The notes under the pieces are model-generated. The model was not told the origin of the DNA. It saw nothing but the letters and a program-made list of their open reading frames with translations, and searched no databases. This document shows positions 1 through 8,780 of a DNA stretch of 64,000 nucleotides, piece after piece. The stretch is from positions 124,001 to 188,000 of the forward strand of contig CAZGRP010000001.1 in NCBI GenBank assembly GCA_964527995.1, in the 5' to 3' direction. Made by a program: the position numbers and the translations under genes. The stretch is from CAZGRP01 sp964527995 (GTDB lineage Bacteria; Zhuqueibacterota; Zhuqueibacteria; Oceanimicrobiales; CAZGRP01). Every line of letters begins with the position of its first letter. Positions within the stretch are counted from its first letter, which is position 1.

Positions 1-30
1 TGGCGGTAGAAAGCCCGCGACAAAAAGCCC

Positions 31-59
31 TTGATTTTCTGGACCGCGGTAATTAGATT
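31..59 (+). promoter_or_regulatory. Candidate sigma70-type promoter for the first lipoprotein gene
   Basis: TTGATT at 31-36 and TAGATT at 54-59 are separated by exactly 17 bp. The start codon of the next gene lies about 118 bp downstream. The hexamers deviate from consensus, so this is only a plausible promoter read from sequence. Confidence 0.35.
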
Positions 60-176
60 GACCCTCGACGTGATCCGGTCACGTGTCTTTGGCCGTGTCT
101 CCACCATGCCTGTGGCTCATGACCTTCTCGGTTTGAAGGTGTCTGCAAGACAGGTAGTGACGTGTGGGAGGAGAAA

Positions 177-710
177 ATGAAACGAGCTGCTGCTTTGATC
201 TGGGTCGTTGCCGCTCTCGGGCTTGTCGCCGCATGCTCCAAGGTGACCGAGGAGAAGCTTGTCGACAGGGCGAAGACTCTTGAGGAGCAACAGAAGTACG
301 AAGATGCGATGAAGGTGTACAAGAAACTGGTCCGCCAGTTTCCAAAGGGCAAATACGCCGACGAGGCACAGTACAAGATCGCCTGGATTTACTACAACGA
401 GGACAAGGACTTCAAGAAGGCAGTTGCGGCGCACGAGAAGCTGGTGAAAAACTACCCGGATAGCCGCTTTGCTGAGCGCTCGCGGTTCATGATCGGCTAT
501 ATCTATGCCAACGATCTCCGCGACTACGACAAGGCGCGTACCGCCTACGAGGACTTCCTGAATCACTACCCAAAGAGCGAGCTCGCGGACGATGTGACCT
601 GGGAACTGAAACATCTGGGGCAGGACATCAATCTGCTCGACTTCGTGGACAAGGGCAACAAGAAGAGCTCGAACGGGAAGTCGACGGACGGCTCGAAATC
701 AAAGAAGTGA
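177..710 (+). CDS. TPR-repeat outer-membrane lipoprotein (BamD/CpoB-like)
   Basis: The 177-residue product starts with a lipoprotein signal (hydrophobic stretch, then LVAAC with Cys20). Three TPR-like helical repeats follow, built on patterns such as YEDAMKVYKKLVRQFPKGK and YDKARTAYEDFLNHYPKSE, and the tail is Ser/Lys-rich. BamD and CpoB use the same 'YxxA...F...YP' repeat to scaffold outer-membrane or envelope complexes; the exact partner cannot be told here. I chose ATG 177 because GGGAGGAG lies just before it. A GTG 15 bp upstream is in frame, but it would overlap that ribosome binding site. A terminator follows, so the gene seems monocistronic. The protein is shorter than typical BamD (about 245 aa), so a generic TPR lipoprotein is the safer name. 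Confidence 0.8.
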   Translation: MKRAAALIWVVAALGLVAACSKVTEEKLVDRAKTLEEQQKYEDAMKVYKKLVRQFPKGKYADEAQYKIAWIYYNEDKDFKKAVAAHEKLVKNYPDSRFAERSRFMIGYIYANDLRDYDKARTAYEDFLNHYPKSELADDVTWELKHLGQDINLLDFVDKGNKKSSNGKSTDGSKSKK

Positions 711-781
711 GTCGAACCACAATCTTGCCTTCGATCAGCCGAATGCTTTGATTTCGTAGGGCTTGATTCCCTTCGGAAGCG

Positions 782-801
782 AAGCCCCTTCGGCTTTTTT
801 A
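782..801 (+). terminator. Rho-independent terminator after the TPR lipoprotein gene
   Basis: AAGCC (782-786) pairs with GGCTT (792-796) around a five-base loop and runs into a T tract at 795-800. It separates the lipoprotein gene from the Bat operon. Confidence 0.65.
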
Positions 802-966
802 TTGGTCGGATGCGGCGGAACTTTTGCGGCGCGCAAGAGTAATTTGGGATGGCATTGTCGGGCTACGGCGCTCCCAGCCGGGAAGCCGTTTTCCTTTCCT
901 CAGTCAAATTGAGTCGCTAGAACATCCAAGACCGCGTCCACGGCAAAGACTCGAAGGTCCAGGCAG

Positions 967-1956
967 ATGAAAAGCACATCTATCTTGAGGTACCGGGCAC
1001 CGGGGCTCCTGTTCAATCGCACCCATGCAGCCTTTTTGGCGTTCCTGCTCGCCCTATGGACAACGGCGATTCTCGTGGCTCGCGGCGGTGAGCCGGCCGA
1101 GCAGATCAAGATTGCAGCGGAAGTGGACCGAACAGCGGTGCCGCTCAATCGCACCGTGCGTCTCAAAGTGACCGCCTCCTGGGAAGGTGCGCTGGATCGC
1201 TTTGAGGTGGAGCCGCCGCCGACGCCTGAGCTCAGCAACCTGGAGGTGGTCGGCAGCGCTTCTTCGAATTGGGTTGGAGAGGAGGACGGAGTACCGACCG
1301 CCGTCAAGACCTATGAGTACACTCTGCGGCCTAAGGAGTTGGGGATGGCCTACATCGAGCCGGTGCAACTGCGCTACACCGAGAAAGGGGACTCTCTCGC
1401 CCACACTCTGGAGACCGGTCGACTTGCCGTCGAAGTCGTCGAACCGGTGGCTGAGCGCAGGAGCCGCTCGATGTGGATGTGGCTGCCCGTGCCGGTGGTG
1501 CTCTTGCTGACAGGAGCAGGTCTGTGGATTTGGCGCCGGAGGCTTCGGGCGGCTCGCGAGGCAGTGGTGGAAGAAGAACAACCCATTGAGGAGCGCTTTC
1601 TGGAGGAACTCAAGAACGACATCCAGACCGGAGCCCCGGACTTGCAGAACGATTTCGCCAAACTGTCGCGCCTCCTGCGGAGGTATCTGGGCGAGCGGTA
1701 TGAACTTCCCACCCTGGGGGTGTCTTCAAACGAGCTGATCAACAGCCTTCAGGCGACTTCTCTCGGGGGCGCGCAACTGGAGCGCGTGCAGGAGGTGTTG
1801 AGCATCTGTGACCTGGCCAAGTTTTCAGGTGGCGGTTCATCTGAAGCCGATCTGTTGCGTGCCTACACGCTGGTCGAGACGCTCCTGCAAGAACATCGGG
1901 AGGCCCGCAGCCAGGCCGCGGCTCAGGGCAGCGAGCCGGTGACAAGCGCCCCATGA
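967..1956 (+). CDS. Short BatD-like membrane protein (first of three BatD relatives)
   Basis: The 329-residue protein has an N-terminal hydrophobic signal or anchor (about 21-38) and a beta-rich extracytoplasmic segment (about 45-165). The pattern IKIAAEVDRTAVPLNRTVRL resembles one BatD immunoglobulin-like repeat. A membrane helix at about 174-194 is followed by an Arg-rich stop-transfer and a helical cytoplasmic domain with FAKLSRLLRRYLGERY and CDLAKFSGG, as in the C-terminal part of BatD/DUF4381 proteins. Full BatD is 550-620 aa, so this is a one-repeat version. It lies 55 bp upstream of moxR and should be co-transcribed with it. Its role is probably periplasmic support of the MoxR/VWA complex; that is inference. 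Confidence 0.7.
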   Translation: MKSTSILRYRAPGLLFNRTHAAFLAFLLALWTTAILVARGGEPAEQIKIAAEVDRTAVPLNRTVRLKVTASWEGALDRFEVEPPPTPELSNLEVVGSASSNWVGEEDGVPTAVKTYEYTLRPKELGMAYIEPVQLRYTEKGDSLAHTLETGRLAVEVVEPVAERRSRSMWMWLPVPVVLLLTGAGLWIWRRRLRAAREAVVEEEQPIEERFLEELKNDIQTGAPDLQNDFAKLSRLLRRYLGERYELPTLGVSSNELINSLQATSLGGAQLERVQEVLSICDLAKFSGGGSSEADLLRAYTLVETLLQEHREARSQAAAQGSEPVTSAP

Positions 1957-2011
1957 AGAGTGCGTTCATACGGCAGGACAAACGAAGATGCATACGTGAA
2001 CTGGAGGTGGA

Positions 2012-3001
2012 ATGAACCCGGATATTCAGGCAATTCATGAGCGGATTGGACAAGAGAGCAAATTCGTCGAGCGCATCACTTCGGAAGTTTCCAAGGTCAT
2101 CGTCGGTCAAAAGTACCTGGTGGAGCGTTTGCTGATTGGTCTGCTGGCAAATGGCCACGTGTTGTTGGAGGGCGTGCCTGGCCTGGCAAAGACCCTCGCT
2201 GTCAAAACCCTGTCGTCGGTGATCCGCACGAAGTTTCAGCGGATCCAGTTCACTCCCGATCTGTTGCCTGCCGACCTCATCGGCACGTTGATCTACGACC
2301 AGCGGAACGGCAACTTCACGACCAAGAAAGGCCCTATCTTCGCCAACATCATTCTTGCCGACGAGATCAACCGTTCGCCGGCCAAGGTGCAGTCGGCCTT
2401 GCTCGAAGCTATGATGGAGCGCCAGGTGACCATCGGCGAGAACACCTTCCCGCTGGATGATCCCTTTCTCGTGCTGGCGACGCAGAACCCGATCGAGCAG
2501 GAAGGCACCTACCCGCTGCCCGAGGCCCAGGTGGATCGCTTCATGCTCAAGCTCTCCATCGGCTATCCGAACCGCGACGAGGAGCTGGAGATCATGCGGC
2601 GCATGTCTCGGCACTCGGTTCCTGAGGTGGAGGCGGTGGTGACTCCGGAGGATATCATCAAGGCCCGGTCGGTGGTCACCGAAATCTACATGGACGAGAA
2701 GGTGGAGCACTACATCGTCGACATCGTCTTCGCCTCGCGGCAGCCGAAGGACTTCGGCCTCGACGACCTGGTGGATCTCATCCAGTACGGCGCCTCGCCG
2801 CGGGCGTCGATCTATCTGGCACAGGCGGCGCGCGCCCATGCCTTCTTGCGCCGGCGTGGCTACGTGACCCCGGAAGATGTTCGCGCCATTGGGTTCGACG
2901 TCCTCCGGCATCGCGTGATTCCGACGTACGAGGCCGAGGCCGAAGAGGTCACAGCCGAGGAAATCGTCCGTCGTATCCTCAACCGGATCGAAGTGCCATA
3001 G
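2012..3001 (+). CDS. moxR: MoxR-family AAA+ ATPase
   Basis: The 329-residue cytoplasmic AAA+ ATPase has Walker A GVPGLAKT at 54-61, Walker B ILADEIN at 114-120 and the family signature ATQNPIEQEGTYPLPEAQ near 156-173. MoxR ATPases act as chaperones with von Willebrand A domain proteins in metal-cofactor insertion or complex assembly. GGAGGTGG directly precedes ATG 2012. The following DUF58 and VWA (BatA/B) genes are the classical MoxR neighbours, which fixes the subfamily to the MoxR/Bat type. Length and motifs are complete. Confidence 0.96.
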   Translation: MNPDIQAIHERIGQESKFVERITSEVSKVIVGQKYLVERLLIGLLANGHVLLEGVPGLAKTLAVKTLSSVIRTKFQRIQFTPDLLPADLIGTLIYDQRNGNFTTKKGPIFANIILADEINRSPAKVQSALLEAMMERQVTIGENTFPLDDPFLVLATQNPIEQEGTYPLPEAQVDRFMLKLSIGYPNRDEELEIMRRMSRHSVPEVEAVVTPEDIIKARSVVTEIYMDEKVEHYIVDIVFASRQPKDFGLDDLVDLIQYGASPRASIYLAQAARAHAFLRRRGYVTPEDVRAIGFDVLRHRVIPTYEAEAEEVTAEEIVRRILNRIEVP

Positions 3002-3061
3002 GCCGTCGGGCTTGGCACTGGCGCTGCTACGTACCCGCAAGCTCCCTGATCGACTGCTGCG

Positions 3062-3940
3062 ATGGTTCCAAAAGAAATCCTCAAGAAAGTCAGGCGCATC
3101 GAGATCCAGACTCGTGGTCTGGTCAACGATGTCTTCTCCGGAGAGTATCACTCGGTGTTCAAAGGCCGGGGCATGGAATTCTCCGAGGTGCGCGAGTACC
3201 AGTTCGGCGATGACATCCGCACCATCGATTGGAACGTCACCGCCCGAAGCGGACATCCGTACGTGAAGGTGTTCGAGGAGGAACGCGAGCTTACGGTCAT
3301 GCTGCTGGTGGATGTCAGCTCATCCGGCGAGTTCGGCACCGTCGAGCGCATGAAGGGAGAGCTGGCCGTGGAGATCTGTGCTCTTCTGGCCTTCTCGGCC
3401 ATCAAGAACAACGACAAAGTCGGCCTCATCATTTTCACGGACCGCATCGAGAAGTTTGTGCCGCCCAAGAAAGGGCGCACCCACGTGCTGCGGGTGCTGC
3501 GCGAGCTGATGTATCACAAGCCGGAAGGGTACGGAACCGACATCGCTCTGGCGCTCGAGTATCTCAGCCGGGTGACGACGCGGCGGGCCGTGGTTTTTCT
3601 GGTCTCCGACTTTCTTTCCGAAAACTACGAGAAGGCTCTGCGCATCGCCAACCGCCGACACGACCTGGTGGCCATCACGATTACGGACCCGCGGGAGCTG
3701 GAACTGCCCGATATCGGCTTCGTAGAATTAGAGGATGCGGAGACAGGGGAGACGATCCTCGTTGATACCTCGGACCTGAACGTACAGGAAACCTTCGTCG
3801 CTGGTACCCAGGAGGCGCTGCGGGAACGCGACCGGATTTTCCGTTCCATCGATGTCGACACCATCGACATCCGCACAGACAGATCGTATGTGGAGCCGCT
3901 CATCCGTTTCTTCCGTGAGAGAGCGAAGCGGTTCCGCTGA
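3062..3940 (+). CDS. DUF58 domain protein (MoxR-associated, VWA-like)
   Basis: The 292-residue protein carries the DUF58 core GRGMEFSEVREYQFGDD (35-51) followed by RTIDWNVTAR. A VWA-like strand with DVSSSGE at 84-90 supplies a MIDAS-type metal site. DUF58 proteins are encoded almost invariably after moxR and are thought to link the ATPase to its substrate. A stop codon in the same frame lies 12 bp upstream, so ATG 3062 is the first possible methionine start, although its ribosome binding site is weak. It ends 36 bp before the next gene. Confidence 0.93.
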   Translation: MVPKEILKKVRRIEIQTRGLVNDVFSGEYHSVFKGRGMEFSEVREYQFGDDIRTIDWNVTARSGHPYVKVFEEERELTVMLLVDVSSSGEFGTVERMKGELAVEICALLAFSAIKNNDKVGLIIFTDRIEKFVPPKKGRTHVLRVLRELMYHKPEGYGTDIALALEYLSRVTTRRAVVFLVSDFLSENYEKALRIANRRHDLVAITITDPRELELPDIGFVELEDAETGETILVDTSDLNVQETFVAGTQEALRERDRIFRSIDVDTIDIRTDRSYVEPLIRFFRERAKRFR

Positions 3941-3976
3941 GTTGGTGCACCCACTCAAGAGGAAAGGGAGGAATCG

Positions 3977-4906
3977 TTGAAGACGCGGTTGTTTGTCTTT
4001 TTGTCGGCCCTGGTCGTGTCTGGCCTTGGATGCAGCAGCGGGCCGTCCACAAATATCCCTGCCGACAAGTTTCGCGAGTACGCAAACGAACTTTACAACA
4101 AAGGCCTCTACACCCAGGCCGCCGCGGAGTACCAGCGGTATCTGGACACTTACTCCGTCAGCCCCAAGGAACGCGCGAATGTCACCTATCTGATCGGCGA
4201 CATCTACTTTGAACGCGTCAAAGACTATGAGGCGGCCCTGGCAGCCTACCTGAAGGTGAAGGTCCTCTATCCAAACGACGCTCTTCTCGAAGAGGTGAAC
4301 AAGAAGATTGTTGCCTCCCTGGAGCGGCTGCAACGCTCGGCCGATGCGCAGCAAGCACTCGAGGAGAGCACGGTGTTGAATCCGTCTGCAAAAGAGAAGC
4401 GCCGGCCTGGGGCCGTGGTGGCCAAGATCGGCTCGCGTGAGATCACCCTCGGGGATCTGGATTTCGAGATCAACCAGCTACCGCCCTATCTCCGTCCGCC
4501 GTCGGACGACCGTCAGGCGAAAATAGATTTCCTGAAGCGCTACATTGCTACGGAGCTGTTCTACAACACAGCACTGCGAAAGGGCCTCGACAAAGACAAG
4601 GAAGTGATCGAGGGAGCCTTCCGAGCGAAGAAGCAGCTGATGGTGCAGAAGCTGTTGCAGGAGGAAGTCGCTCAGAAAGTCAACATCGACGAATCGGACG
4701 TGGAGCTCTATTACAAGGCCAATCGCGATCGCTATGCAAAAAAAGATAGCAGCGGCAAGGTGATCCGCGTCCCGCCGCTGTCCGAGATCCGCCAGCGTGT
4801 GACGCAGGATTTGATCCGTGAACGCCAGCAGAAGGAGTACGAGGCACTGCTGCAGCGCATGATGAGGGCTCAGGCCGTGGAGATCTATGAGGACCGGGTT
4901 CGCTAG
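3977..4906 (+). CDS. Lipoprotein fusing TPR repeats to a SurA/PpiC-like chaperone core without the isomerase domain
   Basis: The 309-residue protein starts at TTG 3977, preceded by AAGGGAGG. A lipobox (SGLGC, Cys19) indicates export and lipidation. Residues about 30-125 form TPR-like repeats (KGLYTQAAAEYQRYL, DYEAALAAYLKVK). Residues about 140-300 resemble the SurA N-terminal helical chaperone region (VAKIGSREITLGDLDFEI, FLKRYIATELFYNTALRKGL, then a C-terminal helix). The catalytic parvulin domain that normally sits between these helices appears reduced to a short linker. It lies between DUF58 and BatD-like genes, so a periplasmic chaperone role for the Bat complex is inferred. The SurA relationship is from pattern recognition only. 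Confidence 0.72.
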   Translation: MKTRLFVFLSALVVSGLGCSSGPSTNIPADKFREYANELYNKGLYTQAAAEYQRYLDTYSVSPKERANVTYLIGDIYFERVKDYEAALAAYLKVKVLYPNDALLEEVNKKIVASLERLQRSADAQQALEESTVLNPSAKEKRRPGAVVAKIGSREITLGDLDFEINQLPPYLRPPSDDRQAKIDFLKRYIATELFYNTALRKGLDKDKEVIEGAFRAKKQLMVQKLLQEEVAQKVNIDESDVELYYKANRDRYAKKDSSGKVIRVPPLSEIRQRVTQDLIRERQQKEYEALLQRMMRAQAVEIYEDRVR

Positions 4907-5954
4907 AAACAGGAGTGTGTGGCCTTGGGCGGTGGCTGCTTTTTTTGCCGTCTCGCTGATGCCGCAACCGGGCTCGCTTTTCGGCCAGGGCAGCAGTCAG
5001 ATCTCCATCGAGTCACGCCTGGACAAGAGCAAGATCCACATCGGCGACGTCGTCCGCTACTCGGTCATCATCACTCGTAGTCCGGAGATCGAGGTAAAGA
5101 AACCCGGTCTGGCTGCCAACCTGGGCGGATTCGAAATCCGGGACTACCAGGAGCTCAAGCCTGTCAAGCGCGAGGGTCGGATCGTTGAACGGGTGGACTA
5201 TCTCATCTCCACCTTTGAGATCGGCGAGTTCGAAATCCCGCCGCTCACCATCTCCTACCGGGCAGTGGGAGACAGCGTTTGGAAGAGCCTGCAGTCTGAG
5301 ACCCTGCGTCTCGTGGTGGAAAGCATGAAGCCAAGTGAACAGGGGGATATCCGCGATATTAAATCTCCTCTGGAGATTCCGCGGGACTGGTTCCGCACGC
5401 TGGCGCCCTGGGCAGCGGGCGTGTTGCTGCTGGGACTGGTCGCTGCCGGCGTGCAGTTCTATCGCTGGCGCAAGGCAGGCAAGGCGCTGATCCCCAAGCG
5501 GGTGGAACCGCCGCGACCGCCGCATGAGATTGCCCTGGAAGAGCTGGCGGCTCTGCGGAACTCGCCGCTGCTCGAAGAAGGAGCGTACAAGGAGTTCTTC
5601 ATCCGGCTTTCTGAGATCGTCCGCCGATATCTGGAAGGCCGCTTTTACATCGATGCCATGGAGATGACTACGTTCGAGGTGTTGGGGCAATTGCGGCAGG
5701 TGCCCGATCTTGAAACGGCGGATATCGAATTGATTACGCAATTTCTCGGCTTTTGCGATCTGGTGAAATTCGCCAAGTATCAGCCGACGCAAGAAGAAGT
5801 CGAGCGCACAGTTGCCGAGGCTGAGGAGATCGTGCGCAGGACACGAATCGCGACGATCGCCCGAGAGGAAGAACAGGAGCCGGAAGGCAGTCCGCCACCA
5901 GCCGGCGAGTCGGCGGCCGCTGTGAGTCATGCAGAACCGCAATCGGAGTCGTAG
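4887..5954 (+). CDS. Short BatD-like membrane protein (second copy)
   Basis: The 355-residue product has a signal or anchor near 10-30, an immunoglobulin-like extracytoplasmic domain (ISIESRLDKSKIHIGDVV... then FEIGEFEIPPLTISYR), a membrane helix near 172-190 and a cytoplasmic helical domain with FFIRLSEIVRRYLEGRFYI and FCDLVKFAKY. The architecture matches the gene at 967 and the C-terminal half of full BatD. The start overlaps the upstream gene by 20 bp. GTG 4917, preceded by AGGAG, is an alternative start that would shorten the product by 10 residues. The Gly/Pro/Glu-rich tail is probably disordered. Translational coupling with its neighbours is likely. Confidence 0.72.
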   Translation: MRTGFARNRSVWPWAVAAFFAVSLMPQPGSLFGQGSSQISIESRLDKSKIHIGDVVRYSVIITRSPEIEVKKPGLAANLGGFEIRDYQELKPVKREGRIVERVDYLISTFEIGEFEIPPLTISYRAVGDSVWKSLQSETLRLVVESMKPSEQGDIRDIKSPLEIPRDWFRTLAPWAAGVLLLGLVAAGVQFYRWRKAGKALIPKRVEPPRPPHEIALEELAALRNSPLLEEGAYKEFFIRLSEIVRRYLEGRFYIDAMEMTTFEVLGQLRQVPDLETADIELITQFLGFCDLVKFAKYQPTQEEVERTVAEAEEIVRRTRIATIAREEEQEPEGSPPPAGESAAAVSHAEPQSES

Positions 5955-5957
5955 CCG

Positions 5958-6950
5958 ATGATTCGCTTCGCCAACCCGGAATTCCTGGTGCTCTTGCTGC
6001 TGGTGCCGCTCCTGGTCGTCTGGCATCTCAGGCGGAGGCCGCGCGTCGAAGGCACGCTGCGATACTCGAACCTCGGGGTCCTGAAAAAGACCCGACCGTC
6101 GCTAAAGATGCGACTGCGCCAGGGACTTTTCGGGCTGCGCGTGCTGGCGCTTGCTCTGTTGATCATCGCCTTTGCGCGGCCGCAGTCCGGGCACACCGAG
6201 GAGGAGGTGACCGCCGAGGGCATCGACATCATGCTGGCCGTCGACATTTCCAGCAGCATGTTGGCGGAGGATTTCAAGCCACGGAATCGTATCACCGTGG
6301 CCAAGATGGTGGCCGGCGACTTCATTCGCGGGCGCCATAACGACCGGATCGGGCTGGTGATCTTCTCCGGCCAGAGCTACACTCAGGTCCCTTTGACCCT
6401 CGACTACGGCGTGTTGCTCAATTTGCTCAACCAGGTTAAGGTGGGCATGATCGAAGACGGCACCGCCATTGGCATGGCCCTGGCAAACGCCGTGAATCGG
6501 TTGCGCAACAGCCGCGCCAAAAGCAAGGTCATCATCCTGCTAACCGACGGCCGCAACAACCGCGGCGAGATCGACCCGATCACCGCGGCCCAGCTTGCCG
6601 AGGCGATGGGTATTCGTGTCTACACCATCGGCGTGGGCAAGAGGGGCGAAGCCCTCTATCCGATTGAAGACCCCCTTTTCGGCAAGCGGTACGTCCGCAT
6701 GCCGGTGCAGATCGACGAGGACGTCCTCAAACGTGTGGCGCAGATCACAGGCGGGCGCTATTTCCGAGCCACCAACAAGAGTGGCCTCGAACAAATCTTC
6801 CGGGAAATCGATCAGCTTGAGAAGACGAAGATCGAGGTGAAGTCGTTCACCCGATACCGGGAGTTGTTTGAGAATTATCTCTACGTTGCCCTCGGGCTGG
6901 TGCTCGTCGAAGTCGTGCTCGCCAATACCAAGCTCAGGAAGTTGCCGTAG
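5958..6950 (+). CDS. batA: BatA-type von Willebrand factor A membrane protein
   Basis: The 330-residue protein has two N-terminal membrane helices (about 9-24 and 56-73), a VWA domain with a complete MIDAS (DISSS at 96-100, Thr169, Asp197 in LLTDGRNN) and a C-terminal helix near 310-325. BatA binds divalent metal through the MIDAS and works with BatB-E and MoxR in aerotolerance or envelope stress. It starts 3 bp after the upstream stop and ends directly against batB. Confidence 0.93.
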   Translation: MIRFANPEFLVLLLLVPLLVVWHLRRRPRVEGTLRYSNLGVLKKTRPSLKMRLRQGLFGLRVLALALLIIAFARPQSGHTEEEVTAEGIDIMLAVDISSSMLAEDFKPRNRITVAKMVAGDFIRGRHNDRIGLVIFSGQSYTQVPLTLDYGVLLNLLNQVKVGMIEDGTAIGMALANAVNRLRNSRAKSKVIILLTDGRNNRGEIDPITAAQLAEAMGIRVYTIGVGKRGEALYPIEDPLFGKRYVRMPVQIDEDVLKRVAQITGGRYFRATNKSGLEQIFREIDQLEKTKIEVKSFTRYRELFENYLYVALGLVLVEVVLANTKLRKLP

Positions 6951-7982
6951 ATGCTTCGATTCGCACATCCATACCTTCTTCATCTTCTGTGGCTGGTGCC
7001 GGCCGTGGCCGTTTTCTACTATCTGTCCTTTCGCTGGAAGCGAGCGGCACTGCAGCGCTTCGGTAATCTGGCCTTGATCGAGCGTCTGACCGCTTCAACG
7101 AGTCACACCAAGCAGGTCCTGAAAGCCGGGCTGGTGGTGACAAGCCTGCTTTTTATGTCGCTGGCTCTGGCGAGGCCCCAGATCGGCACGCGCCTGGAAG
7201 AGGTCAAGCGAGAGGGCATCGACCTGATGATCGCTCTCGACGTTTCTGCCTCGATGCTGGCCGAGGACATCCAGCCGAATCGATTGCAGAAAGCGAAGCA
7301 CGAGATCGCCTCGCTCATCGACAAACTCGATGGCGACCGTGTCGGCCTGATCGCCTTTGCCGGCGAGGCATTCGTGCAATGCCCGCTGACACTCGACTAT
7401 GGTGCGGCCAAGATCTTCCTGGACGGCCTCGATCCGCAGACGATTCCGGTGCCGGGTACGGCTATCGGAGCCGCCATCGGCAAGGCGGTGCAGTCCTTCG
7501 AGGCCAAGGAGCGCAAGCACAAGGTGCTGATCCTGATCACCGACGGCGAGGATCACGAGGGGAATCCCGTCGAGGCGGCGGAACGGGCCGCTCGCGAAGG
7601 GGTAGTGATCTATACCGTCGGCATCGGCTCGCCCAAGGGCGTGCCGATCCCGGTCTTCGACGAGCGCGGCAATCGGATTGGATTCAAGAAGGATCGCAAC
7701 GGCCAGGTCGTGACCACCAAACTCGATGAACTGACGCTGGAGAAGATCGCCCTCGCTACCAACGGAAAGTACTATCGTGCCACCACCGGCGAAGTGGAGT
7801 TGGATCGCATCTACGACCAGGTTTCGAAGATGGAGAAGAAAGAACTGGCGTCGCTGAAGTTCTCGCAGTATGAAGATCGGTTCCAGTACGTTCTTGGGGT
7901 TGCCATCCTTCTTTTGGTTGCGGAGGCGATGATCGGCGAACGCCGTCGGCCTCGGGAAGACTGGCGCGGGAGGTTTGTCTAA
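6951..7982 (+). CDS. batB: BatB-type von Willebrand factor A membrane protein
   Basis: The 343-residue BatA paralogue starts on the base after the batA stop. It has two N-terminal membrane helices, a VWA domain with MIDAS DVSAS at 97-101, the ITDGEDHEG motif typical of BatB, and a C-terminal membrane helix (YVLGVAILLLVAEAMI). The tandem batA-batB arrangement is standard, and BatA and BatB probably form the membrane platform of the complex. Confidence 0.93.
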   Translation: MLRFAHPYLLHLLWLVPAVAVFYYLSFRWKRAALQRFGNLALIERLTASTSHTKQVLKAGLVVTSLLFMSLALARPQIGTRLEEVKREGIDLMIALDVSASMLAEDIQPNRLQKAKHEIASLIDKLDGDRVGLIAFAGEAFVQCPLTLDYGAAKIFLDGLDPQTIPVPGTAIGAAIGKAVQSFEAKERKHKVLILITDGEDHEGNPVEAAERAAREGVVIYTVGIGSPKGVPIPVFDERGNRIGFKKDRNGQVVTTKLDELTLEKIALATNGKYYRATTGEVELDRIYDQVSKMEKKELASLKFSQYEDRFQYVLGVAILLLVAEAMIGERRRPREDWRGRFV

Positions 7983-7983
7983 G

Positions 7984-8778
7984 ATGTCCGGAGGAGCCTG
8001 GGACGCATCGAGCCGTCATCACAGCCTGGCGTCGGCGCTGAGGCTTGGCGGCTTCGGTTTGCTGGCCGCAACGATCCTGCTAGCGGGCCGGCCAGCGTCG
8101 GCCCAGCCGGGACGCAAACAGGTGCTTGAAGGCAACAAGCTGTTCAAGCAGCAAAAGTATGACGCCGCCTTCAATCGCTACCGCGACGCCCAAATTGCCG
8201 ACCCGACCTCGCCGATTGTGGAGTTCAACGTCGGCGATGCGCTCTACAAGAAGCGGAACTTCGAAGAAGCTCTGAAATCCTACCAGAAAGTGGCCGGAGC
8301 CGACGATCCGGCCATGGCCGCCAAGGCCTATTACAACCTTGGGAACACGCTGTACCGGTTGGGGAAACTGCCCGAGAGCATTCTCGCCTACAAGAAGGCA
8401 TTGCAGCTCAATCCGGACGACGAAGATGCCAAATACAACCTGGAGTACGTGCGGGCCAAGCTAAAGCAGCAGGCCCAGAACCAGTCTCAATCGGGCCAAC
8501 AGCAGCAGCAACAGCAACAAGGACAACAGGATCAAAGCAATCAGCAGCAACAGCAGCGGCAACAAAGCCAGCAACAGCAGGATCAGCAGCAGCAAGGCGA
8601 AAAACAGAATCAGGAGCAGCAATCTGCGGCCGAGCAGCAGCAAATGCAGCAGGGCAAGAAGCTGAGCAAGAAAGACGCCGAGCGTATACTCGATGCTCTC
8701 AAGAATCAGGAGAAACAGGTCAAGCGGGTGCAGCCCCGACGCACCCGCGGAAGACGCCGGGTGTTAAAAGACTGGTAG
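7984..8778 (+). CDS. batC: BatC-type TPR protein with long poly-glutamine region
   Basis: The 264-residue exported protein has a signal sequence (hydrophobic about 20-38), three TPR repeats (VEFNVGDALYKKRNFEEAL, AYYNLGNTLYRLGKLPESI, then YKKALQLNPDDEDAKYNLE) and a glutamine-rich segment near 162-222. It ends with the conserved BatC tail (LKNQEKQVK...VLKDW). GGGAGG at 7968-7973 favours ATG 7984 over an in-frame TTG at 7975. The TPRs probably mediate contacts within the periplasmic Bat complex. The Gln tract is unusually long and CAG-rich. Confidence 0.9.
   Translation: MSGGAWDASSRHHSLASALRLGGFGLLAATILLAGRPASAQPGRKQVLEGNKLFKQQKYDAAFNRYRDAQIADPTSPIVEFNVGDALYKKRNFEEALKSYQKVAGADDPAMAAKAYYNLGNTLYRLGKLPESILAYKKALQLNPDDEDAKYNLEYVRAKLKQQAQNQSQSGQQQQQQQQGQQDQSNQQQQQRQQSQQQQDQQQQGEKQNQEQQSAAEQQQMQQGKKLSKKDAERILDALKNQEKQVKRVQPRRTRGRRRVLKDW
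8467..8652 (+). repeat. CAG/CAA-rich poly-glutamine-coding tract in batC
   Basis: Roughly 60 codons are dominated by CAG and CAA with interspersed Ser, Asp, Gly and Lys codons. The tract is imperfect rather than a pure triplet repeat. It encodes a probably disordered Gln-rich linker between the TPR domain and the conserved C-terminal motif. Confidence 0.85.
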
Positions 8779-8780
8779 CC

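Noticed and set aside
1739..3256. 505-codon minus-strand frame opposite moxR and DUF58
   Set aside because: It is the complement of clear AAA+ and DUF58 genes with standard motifs and ribosome binding sites; low-complexity His/Arg-rich translation and no domain.
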